From NCBI RefSeq assembly GCF_037026715.1, contig NZ_JBANCG010000006.1:124001-188000 (forward strand): a stretch of DNA of 64,000 nt. Direction: 5' to 3'. The notes beneath the pieces were generated by a model. That model did not search any database. It was not told the DNA's origin and saw only the letters and a list, made by a program, of their open reading frames with translations. Positions 8,603 through 17,236 of this stretch are shown here, one piece after another (position 1 is the first letter of the stretch; each line of letters starts with the position of its first letter). The position numbers and the translations under genes were made by a program. Origin of the DNA: Breoghania sp037026715. GTDB taxonomy: Bacteria > Pseudomonadota > Alphaproteobacteria > Rhizobiales > Stappiaceae.

Positions 8603-9700
8603 TTACTTGACGACGGTGATCTTCTCCGCCGCACGCGTCACCGCTGTGTAGAGCCAGCGCGCCTGATGCTCGCGAAACGCCCAGCTTTCGTCGAACAGCA
8701 CCACGTCGTCCCACTGCGAGCCCTGTGCCTTGTGCACGGTCATCGCGTAGCCGTAGTCGAATTCGTCGGAGCGCCGGCGCAGCGCGTAGGGCAGATCGTC
8801 GGCGCCTTCGGAAAACAGCTCCGGCACAATGGAGACCCGGACCGACCGGCGGCGCGATCCTTCTTCCGGCTTGACGTCGTATTGCAGCTTGCCGCGCTTG
8901 GGCGGATGCGCGGTCTTGACGGTCCACAAGCCCCCGTTCAGCAGTCCCTTGGCCTTGTCGTTCCTGAGGCAGACGAGCTTCTCGCCCACCTCCGGCATCT
9001 TCGAGGAATAGCCCATCAGCTCGCGGATGCGGTCGTTGTAGAGCCGGCGCGTCTTGTTGCGTCCCACCAGCACCTGGTTGGCCGCCAGGATCGCCTCGGC
9101 ATCGATCTCGCGACGGTGGATGACGCGGCTCTCGCCGTAGGTGCCGTAGTCGAGCGCCTTGCCCTCGCGGATGTCCATCGAAAGCCGGATGATCGGATTG
9201 TCGGCCGCCTGCCGGTGCACTTCCGACAGCATCACGTCGGGCTCGGCCTCGGTGAAGAAACCGCCGCCCTTCACAGGCGGCAACTGCGCCGGGTCGCCCA
9301 GCACCAGAACCGGCGTTCCAAAGGACAGCAGATCGCGGCCGAGATCCTCGTCCACCATCGAGCATTCGTCGATGACGATCAGTGAGGCCGACGCCGCCGC
9401 GCTGTCGCGGTTGATGGTGAAGGAGGGGCCCTCGCCCTCCTCGTCCTCGCCGCGCGGGCGGTAGATCATCGAATGGATGGTGGAGGCGCCGTCACAGCCC
9501 TTGGTCCTCAGCACATGCGCCGCCTTGCCGGTGAACGCACCGAAGGCGACGTCGCCCTCCACGCCTTCCGCAAGATGCCGGGCGAGCGTCGTCTTGCCCG
9601 TGCCGGCATAGCCGAACAGGCGGAATACCTGGGTGGGGCGGGCCTTCAGCCACGCCGATACTTCGCTCAGGGCTTCTTCCTGCTGCGGCGACCAATCCAT
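8603..9700 (-). CDS. RecD-like (UvrD/RecD superfamily 1) ATP-dependent DNA helicase
   Basis: The 365-residue protein has the SF1 helicase motifs in order: Walker A LFGYAGTGKTTLARHL (about residues 28-43), DEAD-box-equivalent LIVIDECSMVDE, motif III LVLGDPAQLPPV, and the C-terminal YGYAMTVHKAQGSQWDDVV and WLYTAVTRAAEKITVV. This is the compact RecD-like/Dda-like architecture with no nuclease domain. It is too short to be RecD2 and has no RecB/RecC neighbours. A role in DNA repair or replication is inferred. Its upstream side is an intergenic repeat element, so its promoter must lie close to 9700. Confidence 0.88.
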   Translation of the reverse strand: MDWSPQQEEALSEVSAWLKARPTQVFRLFGYAGTGKTTLARHLAEGVEGDVAFGAFTGKAAHVLRTKGCDGASTIHSMIYRPRGEDEEGEGPSFTINRDSAAASASLIVIDECSMVDEDLGRDLLSFGTPVLVLGDPAQLPPVKGGGFFTEAEPDVMLSEVHRQAADNPIIRLSMDIREGKALDYGTYGESRVIHRREIDAEAILAANQVLVGRNKTRRLYNDRIRELMGYSSKMPEVGEKLVCLRNDKAKGLLNGGLWTVKTAHPPKRGKLQYDVKPEEGSRRRSVRVSIVPELFSEGADDLPYALRRRSDEFDYGYAMTVHKAQGSQWDDVVLFDESWAFREHQARWLYTAVTRAAEKITVVK

Positions 9701-9751
9701 GACGGGTTCGCGAATCCTTGGGCGTCGTTAAGGGTTCACGGTTCGTACACC

Positions 9752-10022
9752 GGGAATGGGGCGCGGGGGAAGGGGCGGAAAGGAGGGGAGAGGGAGGAAC
9801 GCGAGAGGGAGAGAGGAAAATGGAGCGCCCTTTCGGGCGCGCTGATTACTGGATTCCGGATCAGCGCTCGGCTGCGCCTCGCTTGTCCGGAATGAGGGAG
9901 GTTGGGGCGGGCTTCAAGCTAGCCCCTTGTTCCTCATTCCGGGCGGTCTGTCGCGAAGCGGCATGGCCAGATCCGGAATCCAGCGCAAGAAGGGCGGCGA
10001 AGCCGCTCCACAGTTCTTTTCC
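9752..10022. repeat. Intergenic element, family E copy 1: purine-rich tract plus imperfect inverted repeat
   Basis: A purine-dominated tract (about 9752-9823) leads into an inverted repeat whose ends are CTGGATTCCGGATC (from 9849) and GATCCGGAATCCAG (to 9983), followed by CGCAAG...GGCGGCGAAGCCGCT. A second copy with the same order of parts lies at 42141-42413. This explains most of the gene-free stretch 9701-10039. It could extrude a long stem on RNA and may end transcription of matB, which stops at 10040. Confidence 0.7.
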
Positions 10023-10039
10023 GAGTGCTCCCCCGGCCC

Positions 10040-11578
10040 TCAAGCCCCGGTCTTTTCCTTGAACTCCGCCCCGTGCTCGTCCCTGAGCACATTCTTCTGC
10101 ACCTTGCCCATGGTGTTGCGCGGCAGGGCGTCTGCGAAGAACACGCGCTTGGGCTGCTTGAAACGCGCGAGCCTGTCGCCGATCGCCGCCTTCACGCCAT
10201 CCTCGGAGAGATTCGCGCCCTTCTTCGGCACGATGACCGCGACGACGCCCTCGCCGAAATCGGGGTGTGGTACGCCGATCACGGCGGATTCCGACACCCC
10301 GTCGAGTTCGTCGAGCACCAGCTCGATTTCCTTCGGATAGATGTTGAAACCGCCGGAAATGATCAGGTCCTTCTGTCGGCCGACGATGTGGACGTAGCCG
10401 TCGGCGTCGATCTGGCCGAGATCGCCGGTGATGAAGAAGCCGTCGGGCCTGAACTCGGAAGCCGTCTTCTCAGGCATTCGCCAGTAGCCGGAAAAGACGT
10501 TCGGCCCCTTCACCTCGATCATGCCGATCTTGCCCGGCTCCAGCTCCCCGCCCGTCTCCGGGTCCGCGATGCGCAGGGAGACGCCCGGCAGCGGGAAGCC
10601 CACGGTGCCTGCGCGGCGTTCGCCGTCATAGGGGTTGGAGGTGTTCATGTTGGTCTCGGTCATCCCGTAGCGCTCGAGAATGCGGTGACCGGTGCGCTCT
10701 TCGAACTCCACATGGGTTTCCGCCAGAAGCGGCGCGGAGCCGGAGGTGAAGAGCCGCATGTGCGCAACCAGTGGCCTGGTGAAGTCCTCGCGCGCAAGAA
10801 GCCGTGTGTAAAAGGTCGGAACCCCCATCATCGAGGTCGCGTCCGGCAGATGCGAGATGATCGCATCCGCGTCGAACTTGGGCAGGAAGATCATCGACCC
10901 GCCCGACACCATCACCGTGTTGCAGGCAACGAAAAGCCCGTGCGTGTGATAGATCGGCAGCGCGTGCAACAGAACGTCGTCGGCGGTAAAGCGCCAAGCC
11001 TCGACCAGCGTACGGGCGTTGTCGAGGAGGTTCGCGTGGCTCAGCATCGCCCCCTTGGAGCGGCCCGTCGTGCCCGACGTGTAGAGGATCGCGGCGAGGT
11101 CTTCGGCGGCGCGGGGCACATTTGCGAAATCGTCCGGCTGGCCGGCGGCGAGGTCCATCAGGCTGCCCGCGCCGTCGGCGTCGAGCGTCCTCAGCGCTGC
11201 CGCCGCGTCGCGGTCGATCTCGTGCAGGACCTTTTCCGAACGCGGATCGCAGACGATGAGGCTCGGCGCCGCATCGCCCACGAAATAGCCGATCTCGGTC
11301 GCGGTATAGGCGGTGTTGAGCGGCAGGAAGACGGCGCCTGCGCGCACCGTGGCGAGATAGAGCGCCAGCGCTTCCGGCGACTTCTCCACCTGCACCGCCA
11401 CCCGGTCCCCCGGCTTCACGCCCAGCGCGACAAGCGCGTTCGCAAGCCGGCCCGTCAGCGCGATCATATCCGCGTAACTGATCTCGCCGCCGTCGGGGCG
11501 TCGGATCAGCGTTTTGGCCGGATCGCGCGGGCTGCCCAGCAGGGCGTCATAGAGCACGTTGGGGGAACCCTTCGTCAT
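10040..11578 (-). CDS. matB: Malonyl-CoA synthetase
   Basis: This 512-residue AMP-forming acyl-CoA ligase converts malonate, ATP and CoA to malonyl-CoA. Motifs include the P-loop YTSGTTGRSKGAMLSH (about residue 165-180), the adenylate motif ERYGMTETNMNTSNPY, the hinge GRQKDLIISGGFNIYPKE, and a C-terminal MGKVQKN lysine region. MRLFTSGSAPL and the MTET context match rhizobial MatB more closely than acetyl-CoA synthetases, and the gene is coupled to matA by a 4-base overlap (11575-11578). Last gene of the malonate operon. Malonate specificity rests on similarity and context. Confidence 0.93.
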   Translation of the reverse strand: MTKGSPNVLYDALLGSPRDPAKTLIRRPDGGEISYADMIALTGRLANALVALGVKPGDRVAVQVEKSPEALALYLATVRAGAVFLPLNTAYTATEIGYFVGDAAPSLIVCDPRSEKVLHEIDRDAAAALRTLDADGAGSLMDLAAGQPDDFANVPRAAEDLAAILYTSGTTGRSKGAMLSHANLLDNARTLVEAWRFTADDVLLHALPIYHTHGLFVACNTVMVSGGSMIFLPKFDADAIISHLPDATSMMGVPTFYTRLLAREDFTRPLVAHMRLFTSGSAPLLAETHVEFEERTGHRILERYGMTETNMNTSNPYDGERRAGTVGFPLPGVSLRIADPETGGELEPGKIGMIEVKGPNVFSGYWRMPEKTASEFRPDGFFITGDLGQIDADGYVHIVGRQKDLIISGGFNIYPKEIELVLDELDGVSESAVIGVPHPDFGEGVVAVIVPKKGANLSEDGVKAAIGDRLARFKQPKRVFFADALPRNTMGKVQKNVLRDEHGAEFKEKTGA

Positions 11579-12984
11579 GCCGTATCCTTGTCCTTCTTTT
11601 CGATTTCGGGCTTCTCGATTTCGGGCTTTTTCGCCTTCCGCTCGGTGGAGGGCACGAGGCTGCGCACCGAACGGGCCGCCTTCACCTCGCGACGTGTCGC
11701 GTAGGCCTCGTGATTGGCCTCCACTTCCCCAAGGTCGTAAAGGTAATTGACCATCACGCCGGCCGACTGCGCGAGCCCCTTGGACGAGGTGTCGCCGAGC
11801 CAGTCGATCTGGCGCAGCATGGCGCCGTTGCCGAGGTGAAAGCGCGCCACGGGATCGATCGGCTGACCATCCGGGCGCTTGGCGTTGAGATAGTATTCCG
11901 CCGCCAGACCCTTGATCAGCGGTTCGGCCTTGCCCGCGACATCTTCATCGCGATGCCAGCCTTCGGTGGCTGTCAGCGCGAGCGCCTGTGCCGCGCGTCC
12001 ATCCGGATCTTTCTCCGCCTGAGCCTGGATCCAGCGCGTCAGACCCGGTGCGGGCGACAGCGTGACGAAGGTCTTCAGCCCCGGTATCTCGTGCGCTAGA
12101 TCCTCGGCCACCTGCTTGATCAGGAAGTTGCCGAAGGAAACGCCCCTGAGGCCCGTCTGGCAGTTGGAGATGGAATAGAAGGTTGCTGTCGTCGCCTTGT
12201 CCGGGCTCAGCACCTCGCGCTCCTCCGACAAGAGCGTCTGGATCGAGTTAGGGATCTCGCGCGACAGAGCCACCTCCACGAAGATCAGCGGATCGTCCGG
12301 CATGGAAGGGTGGAAGAAGGCGAAGCAGCGCCGATCGGCCGGCTGCACCCGGCGGCGCAGCTCGTCCCATGTGTGGATTGCGTGCACCGCCTCGTATTCG
12401 ATGATCTTTTCCAGGATGTGTGCCGGGGTTTCCCAGTCGATGTGGCGCAGCACCAGGAAGCCGCGGTTGAACCACGAGCTGAACAGCCGGCCGAAATCCG
12501 CATCGACCCGCGCCAGCGCCGGATTGTCGGCAAGCAGCGGCAGCAGCGCCTCGCGCATGTGCACGAGCGCGGGCGTGCCGCCCGGCGCAAGATTGAGCCT
12601 TCGCAGCAACTCCTGGCGCGGAGGTTCGCTTGCCGCGATCAGTTCGGCCAGCGCCTCGTTGGTGTGGTTCTCGCGGTAGGCGGCGGCGGCCCGCGCCACA
12701 CGTTCCGGGTCCGGATCGTAGGGCTCGCCGAGGAGGATCAGGAATGCCTTGCGACCTTCCTCGTCCAGCGTATCGAACCCGCGCAGGATCTCGCTTGCGA
12801 GCGCCACGCCGGATGCCTCGCCGCGCGAGGAAAGCAGCGCCTGGCACAACGCCTCCAGGCTTTCGGCGGAGTAGGTGCCGTCGCGCCCCTCCATCAGCCG
12901 TGCGCCTCGGCTCACCAGGGCCGACAGCATGTCCTGCAGCATGCTCATGCGCTTGGTCTCTCCCCGTTGTTCGATCGTCGTCAT
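11575..12984 (-). CDS. matA: Malonyl-CoA decarboxylase
   Basis: The enzyme decarboxylates malonyl-CoA to acetyl-CoA. The start at 12984 (MTTIEQRG) has AAAGGA correctly spaced, giving 469 residues; a start at 13005 is possible but less likely. An N-terminal helical region (to about 190) precedes the acetyltransferase-like catalytic domain, with family motifs VHAIHTWDELRRRVQPADRR, FFHPSMPDDPLIFVEVAL, TLSPAPGLTRW (catalytic serine region) and PVARFHLGNGA (catalytic histidine region). The C-terminus carries a repeated charged tail (KKPEIEKPEIEKKDKD). It lies between the TRAP genes and matB in the malonate operon. Confidence 0.95.
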   Translation of the reverse strand: MTTIEQRGETKRMSMLQDMLSALVSRGARLMEGRDGTYSAESLEALCQALLSSRGEASGVALASEILRGFDTLDEEGRKAFLILLGEPYDPDPERVARAAAAYRENHTNEALAELIAASEPPRQELLRRLNLAPGGTPALVHMREALLPLLADNPALARVDADFGRLFSSWFNRGFLVLRHIDWETPAHILEKIIEYEAVHAIHTWDELRRRVQPADRRCFAFFHPSMPDDPLIFVEVALSREIPNSIQTLLSEEREVLSPDKATTATFYSISNCQTGLRGVSFGNFLIKQVAEDLAHEIPGLKTFVTLSPAPGLTRWIQAQAEKDPDGRAAQALALTATEGWHRDEDVAGKAEPLIKGLAAEYYLNAKRPDGQPIDPVARFHLGNGAMLRQIDWLGDTSSKGLAQSAGVMVNYLYDLGEVEANHEAYATRREVKAARSVRSLVPSTERKAKKPEIEKPEIEKKDKDTA

Positions 12985-13001
12985 TTTCAGTCCTTTCCGG
13001 G

Positions 13002-14309
13002 TCACCCCATCATGGTCTTAGGCAACCATGTGGCGATCTCGGGAAAGACACACAACAGCACGATGCCCAGAACCATGCACAGTACATAGGGCAGCGAGCC
13101 GCGAAGGATCTGGGAAAGCCGTATATCCGGCGCGATTCCATTGATGACATAGAGATTGAGCCCCACCGGCGGGGTGATCAGCCCGATCTCCATGTTGATG
13201 GTGAGCACCACCGCGAACCAGTAGGGATCGAAACCGGCCTGCGTGATGATCGGCAACAGGATCGGCGCCGTCATCAGGATCACCGCGACCGGCGGCAGGA
13301 AGAAGCCGGCCACCAGCAGGAAGAGGTTGATCACCCCCATCAGCACCCAGCGGTTGACGTCCAGATCTGCGATCCAAGCGGCGATGGACTGGGTTATGAA
13401 CATCGACGACAGCGTGAAGGAAAAAAGCTCCGAGGCGCCGATGATCATCATGATCATGACACTTTCCTTCAGCGTGTCGCGCAGCACGGCCCATAGCGGC
13501 CGTGCCTTCCACAGCCGGTAGATCACCATCACCAGCACGATGCAGAAGACCGCGCCCACGCCCGCCGCTTCCGACGGCGTCGCCACCCCGCCATAGAGAA
13601 CGTAGAGGATCCCGGCGATGATCAGCAGGAACGGGATGACCTTCGGCAGCACCTCGAAGCGTTCGCGCATGGTGAAGCGCTCGGTCACGTCCGATAGTCC
13701 GATGCCGCGGCGCCGGCAGGAATAGAGCGTCCAGGCCATGAACAGGCCCGTCAGCATGGCGCCGGGCAGGATGCCCGCCAGGAAAAGCCGGCCGATCGAG
13801 GTTTCAGTCGCGATGCCGTAGACGATCATGGTGACCGACGGCGGAATGAGAATGCCGAGCGTGCCGCCGGCGGCGATGGAGCCGGCGGCGATCTCCTTCG
13901 GGTATCCGCGGCTCGTCATTTCCGGGATGCCCATCTTGCCGATGGCCGCGCACGTTGCGGGCGACGAGCCGGAAAGGGCGGCGAAGATCGAGCAGGCGCC
14001 GAGGTTGGAGAGCACCAGCCCGCCCGGCACCCGGTTCAGCCAGCGGTCGAGCGCCAGATAGAGATCCTTGCCGGCCGGCGAGGAGGCGACCGCCGCGCCC
14101 ATCAGGATGAACATCGGAATGGAGACGAGCGAGAACGAGGCGAGCCCGCCGAAGAACGTTTCGCCGAGGATCGACAGCGAACCGGTGCCTTCCACGACCA
14201 TCAGCGTGACGATGGAGACGAAGCCGAGCGCGAAGGCGATCGGCGTGCCGATGGCGAGAAGCGCGATCAGCGCGAGAAGAACCAGCGCTCCGATGGCGAG
14301 AGGCGTCAT
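13002..14309 (-). CDS. dctM: TRAP transporter large permease, DctM type (probable malonate)
   Basis: The ATG at 14309 overlaps the end of dctQ by 4 bases. The 435-residue protein has about 12 membrane helices and TRAP DctM motifs such as SLVSIPMFILMGAAVASS, FAALSGSSPATCAAIG and GGTLGILIPPSVTMIVYG. It forms the sodium-coupled translocation channel with DctQ. The neighbouring matA and matB make malonate the likely substrate; a malonate TRAP system has been described in Sinorhizobium meliloti. The stop at 13002 is 17 bases before the matA start, so all these genes probably share one transcript. Confidence 0.92.
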   Translation of the reverse strand: MTPLAIGALVLLALIALLAIGTPIAFALGFVSIVTLMVVEGTGSLSILGETFFGGLASFSLVSIPMFILMGAAVASSPAGKDLYLALDRWLNRVPGGLVLSNLGACSIFAALSGSSPATCAAIGKMGIPEMTSRGYPKEIAAGSIAAGGTLGILIPPSVTMIVYGIATETSIGRLFLAGILPGAMLTGLFMAWTLYSCRRRGIGLSDVTERFTMRERFEVLPKVIPFLLIIAGILYVLYGGVATPSEAAGVGAVFCIVLVMVIYRLWKARPLWAVLRDTLKESVMIMMIIGASELFSFTLSSMFITQSIAAWIADLDVNRWVLMGVINLFLLVAGFFLPPVAVILMTAPILLPIITQAGFDPYWFAVVLTINMEIGLITPPVGLNLYVINGIAPDIRLSQILRGSLPYVLCMVLGIVLLCVFPEIATWLPKTMMG

Positions 14310-14809
14310 AGGATGGCCTCCTTGCGCCCATTGCCGGCAAAGGGGCGCAGGATCTCCGCCACGTATTGCAGGCACAAAACGCCGATGCCGAGCGGCAGCG
14401 GTGCCAGCGGGATCCACAAGGGCGGTGCCCAGACCGTGTCCGTCGTCCAGCCGTTGGTCCACGCTTCCTCGAAATAGATCCAGCCCGACCAGGCCAGCAA
14501 TGCGGCGAAGGCGAGCCCCACGAGGCCGGCCACCACGTTCATGACCAGCCGCACCGGTCGCGGCATGGCATTGGGCAACAGGTCGACATTCACGTGTCCG
14601 CCTTCCAGAAGCACGAAGGGCGAGCCGAGAAACGTCGCGGCGACGAGCGCATAGATGACGAACTCGGTCTGCCAGACGGTCGAGCCGTTCAGCACGTAGC
14701 GCACGAACACCATCTGGCACACGACCAGCGCCGCACCCGCGACCAGCAGGATCGCAATGACGCCAAGGACGCGAGAAAGGCTCGAGACGAGGGAGATATA
14801 GGCTTTCAT
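14306..14809 (-). CDS. dctQ: TRAP transporter small permease, DctQ type
   Basis: The 167-residue protein has four membrane helices, as expected for DctQ, with VCQMVFVRYVLNGSTVWQTE and the conserved GGHVNVDLLP stretch near residue 70. It pairs with DctM to form the membrane part of the transporter and docks the periplasmic binding protein. Translation is coupled to dctM by overlap. About 250 bases containing an inverted-repeat element separate it from dctP upstream, which is unusual for such a tight operon. Confidence 0.9.
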   Translation of the reverse strand: MKAYISLVSSLSRVLGVIAILLVAGAALVVCQMVFVRYVLNGSTVWQTEFVIYALVAATFLGSPFVLLEGGHVNVDLLPNAMPRPVRLVMNVVAGLVGLAFAALLAWSGWIYFEEAWTNGWTTDTVWAPPLWIPLAPLPLGIGVLCLQYVAEILRPFAGNGRKEAIL

Positions 14810-14871
14810 GAAGGTGTCCTGACGCGGGCCGAGGCTCTCGGAAGTTGGACGTGTTCCGGGTTGGGTGGCTT

Positions 14872-15014
14872 GCGCCCTCTCCCCCTTGTGGGGGAGATGT
14901 CACGCTCTCGCGTGACAGAGGGGGGGGGGAGGCGGCAAGTTTGGTGCGGGCGGCTCACCCCCCTCTGTCGGCCATAGGCCGACATCTCCCCCGCAAGGGG
15001 GGAGAGGGGTGCAA
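14872..15014. repeat. Intergenic inverted-repeat element, family A copy 1 (two inverted units)
   Basis: Unit 1 (14872-14930) reads CTCTCCCCCTTGTGGGGGAG, then ATGTCAC-loop-GTGACAGAGGGGG. Unit 2 (about 14956-15014) is the same unit inverted. Each can form its own hairpin and together they form one long stem. It lies between dctP and dctQ, inside the malonate operon. Further copies are at 49767-49915 (two units) and 55337-55396 (one unit). Confidence 0.85.
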
Positions 15015-15061
15015 GCCTCGGGCGCTCGGGTGCCCGCACCATAAGGCGGCCGGGTTTGTCG

Positions 15062-16081
15062 CTATTCCACCGCCAGCGCGGCGTCGATCATCGCCTGTCC
15101 GCCTTCGACCTTTTCCGCGAAGTTCTTGTAGGAGGTCGCCTTCGCGATCTCGAGCCAGGCCTGATAGTCGTCCGAGCTCATTTCCACGACCTCGACGCCC
15201 GCATCCTCGAAGGTCTTGACGAGCTTGTCGTCGAGCCCCTTGGCCTCGCCGGCGAAGTAGTCCTGCGCCACCTTGCCGGCCGCCATCAATGCGTCCTGCT
15301 GCTCCTTGCTAAGCGCATCGAAGGACCGTTTGGACATCAGGATCGGCTCATACATGAACCACAGCGCATTGGCGCCGGGCTTGGTCAGGCACTTGACCTG
15401 TTCGTAGAGCCGGTAGGAAACGAACGATCCGGACGAGGTGTTTGCCGCGTCGAGCACGCCCGTTTGCAGCCCGGTGTAGATCTCCGACGAGGGCATGGAG
15501 GCGATCGAACCGCCGGCCCCCACCAACATCTGCTCGAAGGCGGGGCCCGCGGCGCGTGTCACCTGCCCCTTGATCGTCTCCGGCGAGGTGATGCAGCGCT
15601 CCTTGGAGGCGAACGCTCCGGCGAGCCATGCGTCAGACAGCACCACCACGCCGGCGTCGTTGATCACCTGCTTGATCTGCTTCATGAAATTGGAGGAATT
15701 CAGCCGCGCCGCGCGCTCGTGATTGCGCACCAGCCCCGGCATCAAGGTGGCGGAGAATTCCGGGTGACGGCCGGACGCGTAGTCGAGCGGGAAGGCGGAG
15801 ATGTCGAGCTGGCCCTTGACCATCGCGCCCCATTGTTCCTTCGCCTTGAACAGCGACTGGCCCGGATAGACCTGGATCTTCAGGCCCACATCGGCCTTTT
15901 CCACTTCGCGCGCCAGGATCTGCACCATCTCGTCGCGCACGTCGCCCTTGCCGCCGGGCCACTGGTGTGAGGCCTTGAGCGTGACGTCGGCGGCCGAGGC
16001 GATGCCCATGAGGCCTGTCGCCCCCAGGGCTGTGGTGATGGCGGCCACAGTGATGGATTTCCGCAAGGCGGTTGTCAGCAT
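15062..16081 (-). CDS. dctP: TRAP transporter periplasmic substrate-binding protein, DctP type (probable malonate)
   Basis: The 339-residue protein has a signal peptide ending near ASA-ADVTLKASHQWPGG, then the DctP/TAXI fold with typical stretches VYPGQSLFKAKEQWGAM, ALWFMYEPILMSKR and a conserved arginine region GQVTRAAGPAFEQML that in DctP proteins contacts the substrate carboxylate. It is the first gene of the malonate operon and starts about 87 bases downstream of a palindrome likely bound by the divergent GntR regulator. It delivers malonate or a related dicarboxylate to DctQM. Confidence 0.9.
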   Translation of the reverse strand: MLTTALRKSITVAAITTALGATGLMGIASAADVTLKASHQWPGGKGDVRDEMVQILAREVEKADVGLKIQVYPGQSLFKAKEQWGAMVKGQLDISAFPLDYASGRHPEFSATLMPGLVRNHERAARLNSSNFMKQIKQVINDAGVVVLSDAWLAGAFASKERCITSPETIKGQVTRAAGPAFEQMLVGAGGSIASMPSSEIYTGLQTGVLDAANTSSGSFVSYRLYEQVKCLTKPGANALWFMYEPILMSKRSFDALSKEQQDALMAAGKVAQDYFAGEAKGLDDKLVKTFEDAGVEVVEMSSDDYQAWLEIAKATSYKNFAEKVEGGQAMIDAALAVE

Positions 16082-16159
16082 GTCGTTTCCTCCCGCCGGT
16101 CGTTGCCGGCATTTTTATAACGTTAGGGAAGTGTAGCTTGACGGAGGCGTGCACACAGA

Positions 16160-16181
16160 GTCAAGGTTGTTGTATACAAGA
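16160..16181 (-). promoter_or_regulatory. Probable MatR-type operator next to a TTGACT -35-like box
   Basis: The 10-base perfect palindrome TTGTATACAA lies at 16170-16179. On the minus strand the extended sequence TCTTGTATACAACA (16181-16168) agrees at 12 of 14 positions with the operator I recall for Rhizobium MatR (TCTTGTA-TACACGA). A minus-strand TTGACT (16165-16160) follows directly. It sits between dctP and the divergent GntR gene, which are 331 bases apart; I see no second copy in the rest of that gap. Confidence 0.6.
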
Positions 16182-16412
16182 AATGACACAAAAATAGGCG
16201 CTTTATGCCGTAGGGGACGTGGAAGCCTAAACGGTTGTCTCAACAATTCCGTTTCGTCGCGGGGGCATGACCTTGAAGCCGGGAAAAGATTTTGCGCCGT
16301 TTCGTCCCCCGGGCTCCGGTGACGTCACGAGCGGGGGAGGGCTCCCTATCGCGAGCGCCGGGCGCAGATGGGAGCAGGATGCGATGGAGCAGGGGTAACG
16401 TGAGGCGTGTTG

Positions 16413-17084
16413 ATGAGTGAGCGTATCGCCGACCGGCTGCGCGACCAGCTTGAACAGGACATCCTGACGGGAACCTATGCGCCCGGCGACAGGCTCGACG
16501 AGGTGCGCCTTGCCACCCGCTTCGATGTCTCGCGCACCCCGATCCGTGAGGCGATCCAGCATCTTGCGGCCTCGGGGCTGGTGGAACTGAAGCCGCGCAG
16601 GGGCGCCTTCGTGCGCAAGCCGTCGATTTCGGAGATCATCGAGATGTTCGAGGTGATGGCGGAACTCGAAGGCATGTGCGGCCGGCTTGCGGCACGCCGG
16701 ATCACAAGGGCGCAGACCGTGGAGCTGACCGCCGCTTTGGAGGCCTGCGAGGCCTCCTGTTCGCGCGGCGAACTCGACCGCTACTACTACGAGAACGAGC
16801 GCTTCCATTTCCTGATCTATCGCGCCGGCGGCAACGGCTATCTCTGCGCCCAGGCGATGGCGCTGCATCGCCGGCTGAAGCCCTATCGACGCCTGCAACT
16901 TTGCGTGCGCGGGCGCATGCGCCGCTCGCTTGCCGAGCATCGCGCCATCGTCGCGGCCATCGTCAGGGAAGAGCCTGAGGAGGTGGAAACCATCCTCAAG
17001 AGCCACATCCTCATACAGGGCGAGGGGTTTAACGACCTCGTCGCGGGCCTTGAGCGCGAGAAGGGGCTGGCGGAAGCTGGATAG
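16413..17084 (+). CDS. matR: GntR-family (FCD) regulator of the malonate operon, MatR/GtrA-like
   Basis: ATG 16413 is preferred with GTGAGG just upstream; GTG 16407 and TTG 16410 are in-frame alternatives. The 223-residue protein has an N-terminal winged helix (DRLDEVRLATRFDVSRTPIREAIQHLAASGL, quoted here as RLATRFDVSRTPIREAIQHL) and an all-helical FCD ligand domain with metal-binding positions such as ENERFHFLIYRA and a later LAEHRAIVAAI. FCD regulators bind small acids; a divergent position next to matA/matB and a matching palindrome point to malonate-responsive repression. Effector identity is inferred. Confidence 0.82.
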   Translation: MSERIADRLRDQLEQDILTGTYAPGDRLDEVRLATRFDVSRTPIREAIQHLAASGLVELKPRRGAFVRKPSISEIIEMFEVMAELEGMCGRLAARRITRAQTVELTAALEACEASCSRGELDRYYYENERFHFLIYRAGGNGYLCAQAMALHRRLKPYRRLQLCVRGRMRRSLAEHRAIVAAIVREEPEEVETILKSHILIQGEGFNDLVAGLEREKGLAEAG

Positions 17085-17100
17085 GCCCTATCCGGGCCTA

Positions 17101-17144
17101 GAGCGCTTTCCGTTCAGACGGAATCGTCTGAACGGAAAGCGCTC
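17101..17144. terminator. Perfect 20-base-arm hairpin after the malonate regulator gene
   Basis: GAGCGCTTTCCGTTCAGACG, loop GAAT, then the exact reverse complement. It starts 17 bases after the matR-like stop codon. No T-tract follows, so it may be a transcription terminator, an mRNA 3' protector or a dispersed rhizobial palindrome; similar GAGCGCTTTCCGTTC palindromes are frequent in that order, as I recall. Confidence 0.55.
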
Positions 17145-17236
17145 CAGATCAATCCCTCTGGCACATTGGCTCACATGCGGCGATAGGGCCGGATTTTGCC
17201 CTCCAAATCCACCGGCTGAGACCCTATATCGGAGCC

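Noticed and set aside
13002..14903. Single long frame covering dctM and part of dctQ on the minus strand
   Set aside because: The extra N-terminal part is another frame of dctQ; DctM starts at 14309 and overlaps dctQ by 4 bases.
14872..15014. Possible CRISPR-like array because of repeated palindromic units
   Set aside because: Only two inverted units with no regular direct repeats or spacers, and no cas genes.
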